NCBI RefSeq assembly: GCF_010671565.1 | Contig: NZ_JAABOQ010000008.1 | Coordinates: forward strand, 62,001-126,000 | Direction: 5' to 3' | Source: Spongiivirga citrea | GTDB lineage: Bacteria > Bacteroidota > Bacteroidia > Flavobacteriales > Flavobacteriaceae | Length of the DNA stretch: 64,000 nt | Shown: in pieces, positions 33,924-42,487 of the stretch | Numbering within the stretch: position 1 is the first letter of the stretch | Layout of the letters: each line of letters begins with the position of its first letter | Position numbers and translations under genes: made by a program | The notes under the pieces: model-generated | What the model was told of the DNA's origin: nothing | Databases searched by the model: none | Seen by the model: only the letters and a program-made list of their open reading frames with translations

Positions 33924-35672
33924 ATGTATAGAAGTCATAACTGCGGCGAATTAAGAATTGCAGATGTTGGAAAAGAAGTTACACTTTCAGGTTGGGTGCA
34001 ACGTATTAAAAATAGAGGTGTTTTAAACTGGGTTGTTGTTCGTGATCGATATGGAACAACACAATTGGTATTTGATGAAGAACGTTCTGCTTCGGATTTA
34101 CTCGAGCAGTCTAAAACCTTAGGTCGTGAGTTCGTCATACAAGCCGAAGGAAAAGTGATCGAACGTGAATCGAAAACAAAAAGTATGGCTACTGGCGATA
34201 TCGAGATCTTGGTTACTAAACTAACGGTGCTTAACGCCGCCGAAACGCCGCCTTTTACCATTGAAGATGAGACTGATGGTGGCGATGATATCCGTATGAA
34301 GTATCGATATTTAGATATTCGTCGTAATCCGGTAAAAAATAGCTTGATCTTTCGTCATAAAGTGGCGATGGAAGTGCGCAAATATCTTTCTAACCAAGAT
34401 TTTATCGAGGTTGAAACACCCTATTTAATTAAATCTACTCCAGAAGGCGCGCGTGACTTTGTGGTGCCAAGCCGCATGAATGAAGGGCAGTTTTATGCGC
34501 TTCCTCAATCACCACAAACTTTTAAGCAGTTGCTTATGGTAGGTGGCATGGATAAATACTTTCAAATTGTAAAGTGTTTTCGTGATGAGGATTTAAGAGC
34601 TGACCGTCAACCCGAATTCACACAAATTGATTGTGAAATGGCATTTGTTGAGCAAGAAGATATCTTGAATACGTTTGAGGGCTTAACCCGTCATTTGTTA
34701 AAGGAGGTAAATGGTGTTGAAGTTGACAAGTTTCCAAGAGTGCTCTATGATGATGCCATGCGTTTATATGGCAATGATAAGCCCGATATTCGTTTTGGGA
34801 TGGAATTTGGTGAGTTGAATAAAGTAGCACAACATAAAGAATTCAATGTTTTTAATAAGGCAGAATTAGTTGTTGGTATTGCAGTTCCCGGAGCGAATAC
34901 ATTTACCAGAAAAGAGATTGATAAATTGATCGATTGGGTAAGGCGACCGCAGGTAGGCGCTTTAGGAATGGTTTACGTTCGTTGTAACGAAGATGGTACA
35001 TTTAAGTCATCTGTAGATAAGTTTTATGATCAGGATGATCTTGCAAAATGGGCCGAAAAAACAGGAGCAAAAGCTGGAGATTTAATCTGTGTATTATCAG
35101 GTAAAAAGGATAAAACTAGGGCACAATTAAGTGCTTTAAGAATGGAATTAGCCGAGCGCCTAGGTCTTCGTAAACCAGATGAATTTGCACCACTATGGGT
35201 TATCGATTTCCCATTGTTAGAATGGGATGAAGAATCAGAACGTTACCATGCAATGCATCATCCGTTTACCTCTCCAAAACCTGGTCAGTTAGCATTATTG
35301 GCTACAAATCCTGGAGATGTCAAGGCAAACGCTTATGATTTAGTGTTGAATGGAAATGAGATTGGTGGAGGATCGATTAGAATTCACGATAAAGAAACGC
35401 AAGCATTAATGTTCGATTATCTTGGATTCACGCCTGAAGAAGCGAAGGCGCAATTCGGATTTTTAATGGATGCTTTTCAATACGGAGCACCACCGCATGG
35501 CGGACTTGCTTTCGGTTTAGACAGACTGGTTGCTATTTTAGGTGGACAAGAAACGATTCGTGATTTTATTGCTTTTCCTAAAAATAATTCAGGACGAGAT
35601 GTTATGATTGATGCACCGGCAACAATTGATAATGAGCAGTTAAAGGAATTAAATTTAAAACTCGATTTGTAA
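33924..35672 (+). CDS. aspS: Aspartate--tRNA ligase
   Basis: Class II aminoacyl-tRNA synthetase charging tRNA-Asp; 582 residues, the bacterial length. N-terminal OB anticodon-binding domain ([22 protein letters not shown], about residues 18-40). Motif 1 region [18 protein letters not shown], motif 2 [18 protein letters not shown], an inserted bacterial GAD domain (about 290-410), and motif 3 [14 protein letters not shown] near 535. A probable promoter lies just upstream and a clear terminator just after. Monocistronic. Confidence 0.99.
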   Translation: MYRSHNCGELRIADVGKEVTLSGWVQRIKNRGVLNWVVVRDRYGTTQLVFDEERSASDLLEQSKTLGREFVIQAEGKVIERESKTKSMATGDIEILVTKLTVLNAAETPPFTIEDETDGGDDIRMKYRYLDIRRNPVKNSLIFRHKVAMEVRKYLSNQDFIEVETPYLIKSTPEGARDFVVPSRMNEGQFYALPQSPQTFKQLLMVGGMDKYFQIVKCFRDEDLRADRQPEFTQIDCEMAFVEQEDILNTFEGLTRHLLKEVNGVEVDKFPRVLYDDAMRLYGNDKPDIRFGMEFGELNKVAQHKEFNVFNKAELVVGIAVPGANTFTRKEIDKLIDWVRRPQVGALGMVYVRCNEDGTFKSSVDKFYDQDDLAKWAEKTGAKAGDLICVLSGKKDKTRAQLSALRMELAERLGLRKPDEFAPLWVIDFPLLEWDEESERYHAMHHPFTSPKPGQLALLATNPGDVKANAYDLVLNGNEIGGGSIRIHDKETQALMFDYLGFTPEEAKAQFGFLMDAFQYGAPPHGGLAFGLDRLVAILGGQETIRDFIAFPKNNSGRDVMIDAPATIDNEQLKELNLKLDL

Positions 35673-35697
35673 AACATATAAATCTATTTTTAAAATA

Positions 35698-35736
35698 AAA
35701 GACCTATAAGTAGTGCCAAGCTTATAGGTCTTTTTT
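35698..35736 (+). terminator. aspS terminator
   Basis: A 10-bp stem GACCTATAAG / CTTATAGGTC (extended by AAA/TTT) with a 10-nt loop and a T-run, 25 bp after the aspS stop. Confidence 0.92.
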
Positions 35737-35767
35737 AGTACTTTTAAGTGTTGCCAGCTAACTGTTT

Positions 35768-37546
35768 ATGAAACAAAATTACTACTTCAAGAAATTTTTA
35801 ATTTGGAAGTATAAGAACATCTCTGCGAAAACCTTCATTTTAATTCTCAGTGCTATGGTTGGTTTATTGGCGGGACTAGCAGCGGTATTTATCAAAAACA
35901 TTACCTATGCTATTGAAGCGACACTTGAAGAGGGAATTGTTTTTTCTAAAAACCAGCTCTACTTTATTCTTCCAGTAATAGGTTTGTTTCTAGTGTTTTT
36001 GTTAGTCAAATTCGTTATCAAAAAACCAATTGAGCATGCCATACCGTCCATTTTGTATTCATTGTCAAAAAGGAATGGCTTTATAAATAGTACTAAAATA
36101 TATTATCCACTTATCACGGCACCATTAACTGTTGGTTTTGGTGGGTCGGTCGGACTACTGGGACCAGCTGTTGCCTCAGGCGCAGCACTGAGTTCGACTT
36201 TAGGACGATTATTCCATTTAAAAGGAAAAACCAAAATGTTATTGATTGCCTGTGCATCCGCTGGGGCGATTTCTTCTATTTTCCAGTCGCCAATTGCAGC
36301 TATTATTTTTGCAGTTGAAGTGTTTAGTTTGGACCTTACTTTTGCTTCACTTTTACCTTTGTTACTTGCATCAATTTCATCGATCATAACTTCTTATTTT
36401 TTTCTTGGCGATACGGTGCTATTTGATTTTTTAGTTGCAGATCGATTTGAAATTAAAGACACCTTGTTCTATGTATTACTTGGTGTGGCTACTGCATTTG
36501 CCTCGATTTATTTTACCAAAATGTATTTCGGAATCATGCAGTTTTTTCAACGTTTTAAAAGTCCGATTAAAAAATTACTAGTGGGGGGGCTAGCGATTGG
36601 GGGCATGCTCTATTTTATACCTCCGCTATATGGTGAAGGTTTTGGGTTTATTAATAGTTTATTAGAAGGCGATCATTTAAAGGCATTAGGTGAAACTCCG
36701 TTTGATAATTATAAAGAAAATATCTGGGTAGTAATTGCTTTACTGTTTGGGATAACCATTTTTAAAGCCGTTGCTATGACTACTACTTTCGCTGCAGGAG
36801 GTGCGGGCGGTATTTTTATTCCGACTTTGGTGATGGGCAGCGCACTAGGCAATGTAGTAGCCAAGATAATCAACAATTTGGGTCTAGGTTTTAATGTATC
36901 TGAAGCGAATTTCACTTTGATTGGCATGGCTGGGTTGGTCGCAGGAGTGTTACATGCACCCTTGACTTCAATATTCCTAATTGCGGAAATTACAGGCGGT
37001 TATCAGTTGTTCGTTCCACTCATGATTACAGTTGCAATCTCATTCATAATTACAAAAAATGCATTGGAACATACGATTTACACAAGAGAGCTTGCAGAAC
37101 AAGGAGCACTTTTAACGCATGATAAAGACCAAACGGTATTGACTTTAATGAATTTGAAAAGTGTCATTGAAGATAACTTTATTAGCCTACATCCGGAAAT
37201 GAAATTGAGAGAAATGCTTCATAATGGCGTGGCTAAGTCCGCAAGAAATTTATTTCCAGTAGTTGATGAAGACGGCTATTTAGAAGGAATCGTCTTGCTT
37301 GATGATATTCGCGAGTTTATGTTTGATACTAGTTTATATGATACTACTTTTGTTAAAGAGGTGATGCAAAATCCGCCTGCCCTTATCCACCAAGGCAAAG
37401 ATTCTATGAAAGAAGTAATGCGAAAATTTCAGGATAGTGGAGCATGGAATTTGCCGGTCGTAAAGGATAATCTCTATGTCGGTTTTGTCTCAAAATCGAA
37501 ATTATTGACGGCCTACAGACGAAAACTGATTGATTTTACTGGATGA
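35768..37546 (+). CDS. ClC family chloride channel with CBS domains, gating glutamate missing
   Basis: 592 residues: ClC membrane domain (about 20-435) then two CBS domains (about 450-592). Family motifs are GGSVGLLGP (residues 125-133) and GGIFIPT. In typical ClC proteins the first motif is GxVGxEGP, where the Glu is the external gate and proton site; here that position is Leu131 (CTG, 36158-36160). The internal proton glutamate is also absent: AVEVF at 182-186 has Val where exchangers have the second Glu. Both changes point to a passive, ungated anion channel rather than a Cl-/H+ exchanger. The hypothetical membrane gene downstream overlaps by 4 bp. Confidence 0.94.
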   Translation: MKQNYYFKKFLIWKYKNISAKTFILILSAMVGLLAGLAAVFIKNITYAIEATLEEGIVFSKNQLYFILPVIGLFLVFLLVKFVIKKPIEHAIPSILYSLSKRNGFINSTKIYYPLITAPLTVGFGGSVGLLGPAVASGAALSSTLGRLFHLKGKTKMLLIACASAGAISSIFQSPIAAIIFAVEVFSLDLTFASLLPLLLASISSIITSYFFLGDTVLFDFLVADRFEIKDTLFYVLLGVATAFASIYFTKMYFGIMQFFQRFKSPIKKLLVGGLAIGGMLYFIPPLYGEGFGFINSLLEGDHLKALGETPFDNYKENIWVVIALLFGITIFKAVAMTTTFAAGGAGGIFIPTLVMGSALGNVVAKIINNLGLGFNVSEANFTLIGMAGLVAGVLHAPLTSIFLIAEITGGYQLFVPLMITVAISFIITKNALEHTIYTRELAEQGALLTHDKDQTVLTLMNLKSVIEDNFISLHPEMKLREMLHNGVAKSARNLFPVVDEDGYLEGIVLLDDIREFMFDTSLYDTTFVKEVMQNPPALIHQGKDSMKEVMRKFQDSGAWNLPVVKDNLYVGFVSKSKLLTAYRRKLIDFTG

Positions 37547-37794
37547 TGAAGCATATATTACGTTTTTTACTGATTGTTATTATAATAGGAGTTGCAGTTG
37601 GATATTACTTTAAAAACTCAGGAGATTCTCCAACTGGGGATAAGATAATAGGGATAAGCATTTTGGCACTTTCGTTTATTTTAATGCCACTTTTTATCTA
37701 TCACCGATATAAGAATAAGGATTTAAGCGGCTACTCAATTCTTCCTAAGAATGATGATGAAAATGATGAAGAGGATAGGAGTAAATTGAATTGA
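37543..37794 (+). CDS. Small two-helix membrane protein
   Basis: 83 residues: hydrophobic helix LLIVIIIGVAVGYYF (about 8-22), a short polar loop, a second helix IIGISILALSFILMPLFIYH (about 36-55), and a charged, acidic cytoplasmic tail (DDENDEEDRSK). The start overlaps the ClC stop by 4 bp, so it is translationally coupled to the channel and could be a small accessory subunit. Flavobacterial genomes carry many such small proteins; no function is known. Confidence 0.75.
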   Translation: MMKHILRFLLIVIIIGVAVGYYFKNSGDSPTGDKIIGISILALSFILMPLFIYHRYKNKDLSGYSILPKNDDENDEEDRSKLN

Positions 37795-37839
37795 AGCAAA
37801 ACCGTGTATCTTGATTCTTAAAGCACAGTGATCTCGTTT

Positions 37840-38289
37840 CTAGTTAAGGTTCCGCTTCTCAATAAAAAAGCGTTTCATTAAATCAGAGCATTCTTTTTCC
37901 AAAATTCCACTTTTGATTTTTGTTTTGGGGTGTAAAGTAGTTCCCATAGACCCACAACCTCTTTTTTCATCGGTTGCACCGTAGATGATTTCTGAAATTT
38001 GACTCCAATATAAAGCGCCACCACACATTTGGCAAGGTTCTAATGTGACATACAATTTGCAACCTGTAAGATATTTTCCGCCTAAAAAATTAGCAGCAGC
38101 AGTAATAGCTTGCATTTCAGCATGGGCGGTAACATCGTTTAAGGTTTCGGTAAGGTTATGACCTCTTGCTATAATGCGATCTTCAATTACTACAATTGCA
38201 CCCACTGGCACTTCACCTTTTTCAAAAGCAGCTTCAGCTTCTTGTAAGGCTTTTTTCATGAAATAGGTATCGTCAAAAGGAGTCATCAT
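37840..38289 (-). CDS. tadA: Nucleoside deaminase, probably tRNA adenosine(34) deaminase
   Basis: 149-residue zinc deaminase of the cytidine deaminase superfamily. Zinc motif HAEMQAI (His and catalytic Glu) at about residues 56-62 and PCQMCGGALYWSQI at about 87-100. The pattern fits TadA, which makes inosine 34 in tRNA-Arg(ACG); guanine deaminases are close relatives, so substrate is likely rather than certain. An initial Met-Met pair leaves the exact start open by one codon. Divergent from dxs with only about 45 bp between the starts. Confidence 0.88.
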   Translation of the reverse strand: MMTPFDDTYFMKKALQEAEAAFEKGEVPVGAIVVIEDRIIARGHNLTETLNDVTAHAEMQAITAAANFLGGKYLTGCKLYVTLEPCQMCGGALYWSQISEIIYGATDEKRGCGSMGTTLHPKTKIKSGILEKECSDLMKRFFIEKRNLN

Positions 38290-38334
38290 ATGCTGTAAAA
38301 ATACAATTTCAAGATGTACCTTTATCGTCTGATT

Positions 38335-40104
38335 ATGTCATTGTTAAAAAATATCAACTCACCACTTGATCTTCGTTCTTTAAATGAGAATGATTTGCCA
38401 CAATTGGCACAAGAACTCCGCGATTTTATAATCGAAGTGGTTTCGACTAAAGAAGGCCATTTAGGGGCTAGCCTTGGGGTGGTTGAACTCACAATCGCTT
38501 TGCATTATGTATTTAATACGCCAAATGATCAGCTTATTTGGGATGTAGGTCATCAGGCATACGGCCATAAAATATTAACCGGACGTAAGGAAATCTTCGA
38601 ATCTAACAGAAGGTTGAATGGCATTAGCGGATTCCCTAAAAGAGCGGAAAGTGAATATGATGCATTTGGAGTAGGACACTCTTCTACATCGATCTCTGCC
38701 GCTCTAGGTATGGCAATTGCGTCTAACTTAAAAGGAGAAATAGAAAAACAACATATAGCAGTCATTGGTGATGCTTCTATTGCTAGTGGGATGGCTTTTG
38801 AAGGCTTGAACCATGCTGGAGTTACGGACGCTAATTTGTTGGTGATATTAAATGACAATGCGATAGGAATTGATCCAAGCGTAGGCGCTTTAAAACAATA
38901 TTTAACCAATGTAAAAAAAGGGGGCGCTAGAGAAGAAAACATTTTCGAAGCGCTCAATTTTGAGTACTCAGGCCCGATTGATGGCCATGATCTTAGTGCA
39001 GTTATAGCGGAATTAAATAGGCTTAAAGATATTAAAGGGCCGAAGTTTTTGCATGTCATTACTACTAAGGGAAAAGGCTTGCAAAAAGCTGAGGAAAACC
39101 AGGTGCAATACCACGCTCCTGGAAAATTTGACAAAACTACCGGTGAATTAAAGCCAAGAATCTTGAATGGCGATGAGTCGCCAAAATATCAAGATGTTTT
39201 TGGACATACGATTGTCGAGCTGGCCGAGAAAAATGAAAAAATCATAGGAATTACGCCGGCAATGCCAACAGGTAGTTCATTAAAATATATGATGGAAGCA
39301 ATGCCCGATCGAGCAATTGATGTTGGTATTGCGGAACAACATGCGGTAACGCTGGCGGCTGGAATGGTAACACAAGGGATGGTCGTTTTTTGCAATATAT
39401 ATTCCACCTTTTTACAGCGCGCTTATGATCAAGTAATTCACGACGTTGCTTTACAGAATTTACCTGTGATTTTCTGTTTAGATCGTGCTGGACTAGTAGG
39501 ACAGGACGGAGCAACGCATCATGGGGTTTTTGATATTGCCTATTTAAGATGTATCCCCAATCTTATCATATTCGAACCGATGAATGAAAGTGAACTGCGC
39601 AATATCATGTACACGGCGCAATTGGGATTAGATAATCCCATTGCGATTCGATATCCTCGAGGGCGCGGAATGCTTACCAATTGGAAAACTTCTTTTGAAA
39701 AAATAGATATTGGAACTGCTAGAAAACTAAATGATGGCCATAAAGTAGCTGTTTTATCATTGGGACATATCGGCAATTCAATTGCTAAACTAACAGAAGA
39801 CAAAAACCTACACAATGCTATAGCGCATTACAGTATGCGTTTTGTGAAACCGCTAGATGAGAAGATGCTACACCATATTTTTTCAAACTATAAATATGTA
39901 GTAACGATAGAAAATGGATCAAAAATTGGCGGTTTCGGGTCTGCTGTAATTGAATTTGCATCGGAACATCAATATAAAAATGATATTAAAGTGTTCGGAG
40001 TTCCAGATGAGTTTATTGAACATGGCAGTGTTTCAGAACTTCAGCAAATTGCTAGAATCGATATGGAAAGTGTTAAAAAACACATTCAAAAAATAATGGA
40101 GTAA
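38335..40104 (+). CDS. dxs: 1-deoxy-D-xylulose-5-phosphate synthase
   Basis: First enzyme of the MEP isoprenoid pathway: joins pyruvate and glyceraldehyde-3-phosphate with thiamine diphosphate. 589 residues from the ATG at 38335 (MSLLKNINSPLDLRSLN); the earlier ATG adds seven odd residues and overlaps the tadA promoter region. Visible: EGHLGASLGVVELTIALHYVF, WDVGHQAYGHKILTGR, the ThDP motif GDASIASGMAFEGLNH...NDN, and later VGIAEQHAVTLAAG and LDRAGLVGQDGATHHG. Length is slightly short compared with the 620-640 of E. coli type, normal for Bacteroidota. Confidence 0.98.
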   Translation: MSLLKNINSPLDLRSLNENDLPQLAQELRDFIIEVVSTKEGHLGASLGVVELTIALHYVFNTPNDQLIWDVGHQAYGHKILTGRKEIFESNRRLNGISGFPKRAESEYDAFGVGHSSTSISAALGMAIASNLKGEIEKQHIAVIGDASIASGMAFEGLNHAGVTDANLLVILNDNAIGIDPSVGALKQYLTNVKKGGAREENIFEALNFEYSGPIDGHDLSAVIAELNRLKDIKGPKFLHVITTKGKGLQKAEENQVQYHAPGKFDKTTGELKPRILNGDESPKYQDVFGHTIVELAEKNEKIIGITPAMPTGSSLKYMMEAMPDRAIDVGIAEQHAVTLAAGMVTQGMVVFCNIYSTFLQRAYDQVIHDVALQNLPVIFCLDRAGLVGQDGATHHGVFDIAYLRCIPNLIIFEPMNESELRNIMYTAQLGLDNPIAIRYPRGRGMLTNWKTSFEKIDIGTARKLNDGHKVAVLSLGHIGNSIAKLTEDKNLHNAIAHYSMRFVKPLDEKMLHHIFSNYKYVVTIENGSKIGGFGSAVIEFASEHQYKNDIKVFGVPDEFIEHGSVSELQQIARIDMESVKKHIQKIME

Positions 40105-40159
40105 GCTTCTTCGTTGTTGTCAATCATATGTATTTTTGAAGCTTTATTAGTCTAAATCT

Positions 40160-41197
40160 ATGCACAAGGCATCTTTTCTTCTTGTTTTTATGCTCCTAAG
40201 TGGTCTTAGTTATGCACAACGAGGCTACCAAAATCCAATTCCGGAGATTGAAACTGAAGGTGTTGTAAAATTCAAACCCGACTTAGGAATTCTACCTATT
40301 GATGAGCGATGGTTGAGATTTAGTGTGGCTTTAGATACTATTTGGTGGACAAAAAAAAACAATTTTGGAATTGATCTTAGTCAAGCATCATTTGTGAATT
40401 GGAATGCTGGAGGTAATAATGCGATAGCTGGCCTTGTAAAGGGTCTATTTGTAAGAAGTTATTTGCGCAAGCAGGTTAGCTGGGACAATGAAATAGAAGC
40501 TCGATATGGACTGAGCAAACAGCAGGATATCGAGGTTAGAAAAACGGAAGATCTCGTGCGGCTTAAGAGTACTTTTGGGTATCGAAAGGATAGCATTTCT
40601 AGTTGGTATTATTCGGTTAAACTAGATTTTAGAACACAATTTACGGATGGGTTTAAGTATCCCGATACATCGACGCCCATTTCTCGTTTTATGGCTCCAG
40701 GCTATTTGTTTCTTGGTATTGGTGCGGAGTATGCCCCAAAGGATAAGAAGTTTAAATTATTCCTATCGCCTTTAACCCAAAAATCAACTTTTGTTTTAGA
40801 TCAAGACTTGGCGGATGCTGGATCTTTTGGAGTGGATGAAGCGGTTTTAGATGGTGATGGAAACGTACTTATTCCTGGAAAAAATTCTAGGAACGAATTA
40901 GGAATTCTTATTACCCATAATTGGGAGTTTCCCATTTATAAGAACATGAATTTTAAAACGAACAGCACCTTTTATAGCGACTATCTTAATAAATTTGGCA
41001 ATATCGACGTCGACTGGGAAATGCTAATTACTTTTAAAGTAAATGAATATGTTAATGCCTCAATAGGCACGCAGTTATTGTATGATGACGATGTGAAATT
41101 TAGAGATGACCTTGATGGTGATGGCACTCTAGAAACCTTAGGCCCTCGAGTACAATTTAGGCAAGTGCTGGGAGTTGGTTTTAATTACAATTTTTGA
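40160..41197 (+). CDS. Exported DUF3078 family protein
   Basis: 345 residues with a signal peptide (about 1-19, ending SYAQ). The mature protein is beta-rich with the DUF3078 pattern: WWTKKNNFGIDLSQASFVNWNAGGNNAIAGLVKG near residues 61-94 and the late HNWEFPIYKNMNFKTNSTFYSDYLNKFGNIDVDWEM. It ends in a Phe (GVGFNYNF) as outer-membrane beta-barrels do, so a small outer-membrane barrel is likely. Function unknown; Bacteroidota-specific family. It follows dxs by 55 bp on the same strand. Confidence 0.9.
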   Translation: MHKASFLLVFMLLSGLSYAQRGYQNPIPEIETEGVVKFKPDLGILPIDERWLRFSVALDTIWWTKKNNFGIDLSQASFVNWNAGGNNAIAGLVKGLFVRSYLRKQVSWDNEIEARYGLSKQQDIEVRKTEDLVRLKSTFGYRKDSISSWYYSVKLDFRTQFTDGFKYPDTSTPISRFMAPGYLFLGIGAEYAPKDKKFKLFLSPLTQKSTFVLDQDLADAGSFGVDEAVLDGDGNVLIPGKNSRNELGILITHNWEFPIYKNMNFKTNSTFYSDYLNKFGNIDVDWEMLITFKVNEYVNASIGTQLLYDDDVKFRDDLDGDGTLETLGPRVQFRQVLGVGFNYNF

Positions 41198-41268
41198 TTG
41201 TTTGTAACATAAAGTTCCACTAAGAAGTACCAAGAAAAAAGTTTCAACTAAAAGTACTGTGAACTAAA

Positions 41269-41736
41269 CTACCAGCTTTGTCCACTTAACTTAAGCGCCC
41301 CTTTTAGAATATCTTTTCTACTAATTTGGCCAACCATTTTTCCATCTTGCATTACAGGGAAACGTCTTCTTTTAGAATCGTAAAAAAGACGTGCGATGTC
41401 AAAAATATTCTGATCCCATTCAATCGTTTGTACATTTTTGTACATATATTTTTCAACTGTTTGATCACCCATTGGCATATTAAAATACCGGCTCTCTGAT
41501 ACTTGCTTCATACAATCACCCTCTGATATCATGCCAACTAGTTTACCAGTATTGTCAACTACAGGGCCTCCTGAAATGCGTTTTTTTATTAAGACTTCCA
41601 TGACTTCTAAAACCGAATGATCTGGTTTGAAAAGAATAAGATCTTTAACTTTCGTCATATAATCTGATACAAGAATAGGAGCATCATATTCCTTTTTCTG
41701 CTCGGCTTGTGCGCCTCTAAAACTTTTAATCCCCAT
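41269..41736 (-). CDS. CBS domain protein
   Basis: 155 residues made of a tandem CBS pair: VSDYMTKVKDLILFKPDHSVLEVMEVLIKKRISGGPVVDNTGKLVGMISEGD (about 23-75) and VEKYMYKNVQTIEWDQNIFDIARLFYDSKRRRFPVMQDGKMVGQISRKDIL (about 94-145). CBS pairs bind adenosine nucleotides and act as energy sensors for a partner, which cannot be identified here. It stands alone, convergent with the DUF3078 gene. Confidence 0.94.
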   Translation of the reverse strand: MGIKSFRGAQAEQKKEYDAPILVSDYMTKVKDLILFKPDHSVLEVMEVLIKKRISGGPVVDNTGKLVGMISEGDCMKQVSESRYFNMPMGDQTVEKYMYKNVQTIEWDQNIFDIARLFYDSKRRRFPVMQDGKMVGQISRKDILKGALKLSGQSW

Positions 41737-41850
41737 AGCTTTTAGTTTTGTAGTTGGTCGTTGATATTACAATGAAATTCAAGCGACACAATCGCCAATT
41801 GAATTTTCATAAGTTAATAAAGATAAGTCGTTTAGTTGAAAATAACAATC

Positions 41851-41997
41851 TTAATTACAACCACAGTCATCGCTACAACCACCTTTTTTGTGATTTTTAC
41901 GAACACCTATACCCTTTGGAAAGAATTTATGCACTAAGAAGATAACCGCTCCTAAGAAGGTGAAAATAACCAGTATAGTTTGTAAATCGATCTTCAT
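41851..41997 (-). CDS. FeoB-associated Cys-rich membrane peptide
   Basis: A 48-residue frame with one N-terminal transmembrane helix (TILVIFTFLGAVIFLVHKFF, about residues 7-26), a basic linker and a C-terminal cluster GGCSDDCGCN. This matches the small FeoB-associated Cys-rich membrane proteins that sit at the end of Bacteroidota feo operons and may play the role of FeoC or an iron chaperone. It is the last gene of the minus-strand feo operon (51 bp after the preceding stop). Confidence 0.9.
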   Translation of the reverse strand: MKIDLQTILVIFTFLGAVIFLVHKFFPKGIGVRKNHKKGGCSDDCGCN

Positions 41998-42048
41998 TTT
42001 GCTAAGATACTATTAGTATTTAAGTCGAAGCTAGTTTAGCTATCCTTA

Positions 42049-42480
42049 CTATTGCTTAAAATAAATATCTACATAATCAGCAACTCCATCACAAGGATTG
42101 TCAATATCTTGTAATCGCCAGTATTTTCTTTTTCCCTTGGCTTTGAAGGTAAAAATGCCGTTTCGCCTACAAGGTTCTCCGTTGTTGATATGACTTATTT
42201 CTGTTTCAATGATTCCTGTAAAGGTTAATTCAGTCTCGCTTACAGGATTTAAAGTGCCTTCTATTTTGAGGTAGTCGCTATTTTCTTTGCTTTTTTGTTC
42301 GCCTATAATGCGATATTCATTTGCCTTTTCACTTTTGGTAATAGTAGCTTTCCCAAAGTAATCCCAAGAAATCCATTGAAGGGATAGCATGTGATTGCCT
42401 AGTAATTTTTCTTCAATATTTTGTTGAGCAAAAAGCCCGCCTGATAGAAACAAAAAGAGTATTACAACGAACTTTTTCAT
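42049..42480 (-). CDS. Hypothetical exported protein in the feo operon
   Basis: 143 residues from the ATG at 42480 (a TTG two codons earlier is ignored). Signal peptide MKKFVVILFLFLSGGLFAQ (1-19). The mature part is beta-rich with a Cys pair (GEPCRRNG and DNPCDGVADYVDIYFKQ). Such proteins turn up widely in flavobacteria without a known role. Its place between feoB (8 bp gap) and the Cys-rich peptide gene suggests either a periplasmic accessory to iron uptake or a passenger. Family not named. Confidence 0.75.
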   Translation of the reverse strand: MKKFVVILFLFLSGGLFAQQNIEEKLLGNHMLSLQWISWDYFGKATITKSEKANEYRIIGEQKSKENSDYLKIEGTLNPVSETELTFTGIIETEISHINNGEPCRRNGIFTFKAKGKRKYWRLQDIDNPCDGVADYVDIYFKQ

Positions 42481-42487
42481 AATCAAC

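Noticed and set aside
38553-39134. 193-codon open frame on the minus strand inside dxs
   Set aside because: It is entirely antisense to a well-supported dxs, has no recognisable domain and its composition mirrors the codon pattern of the opposite strand.
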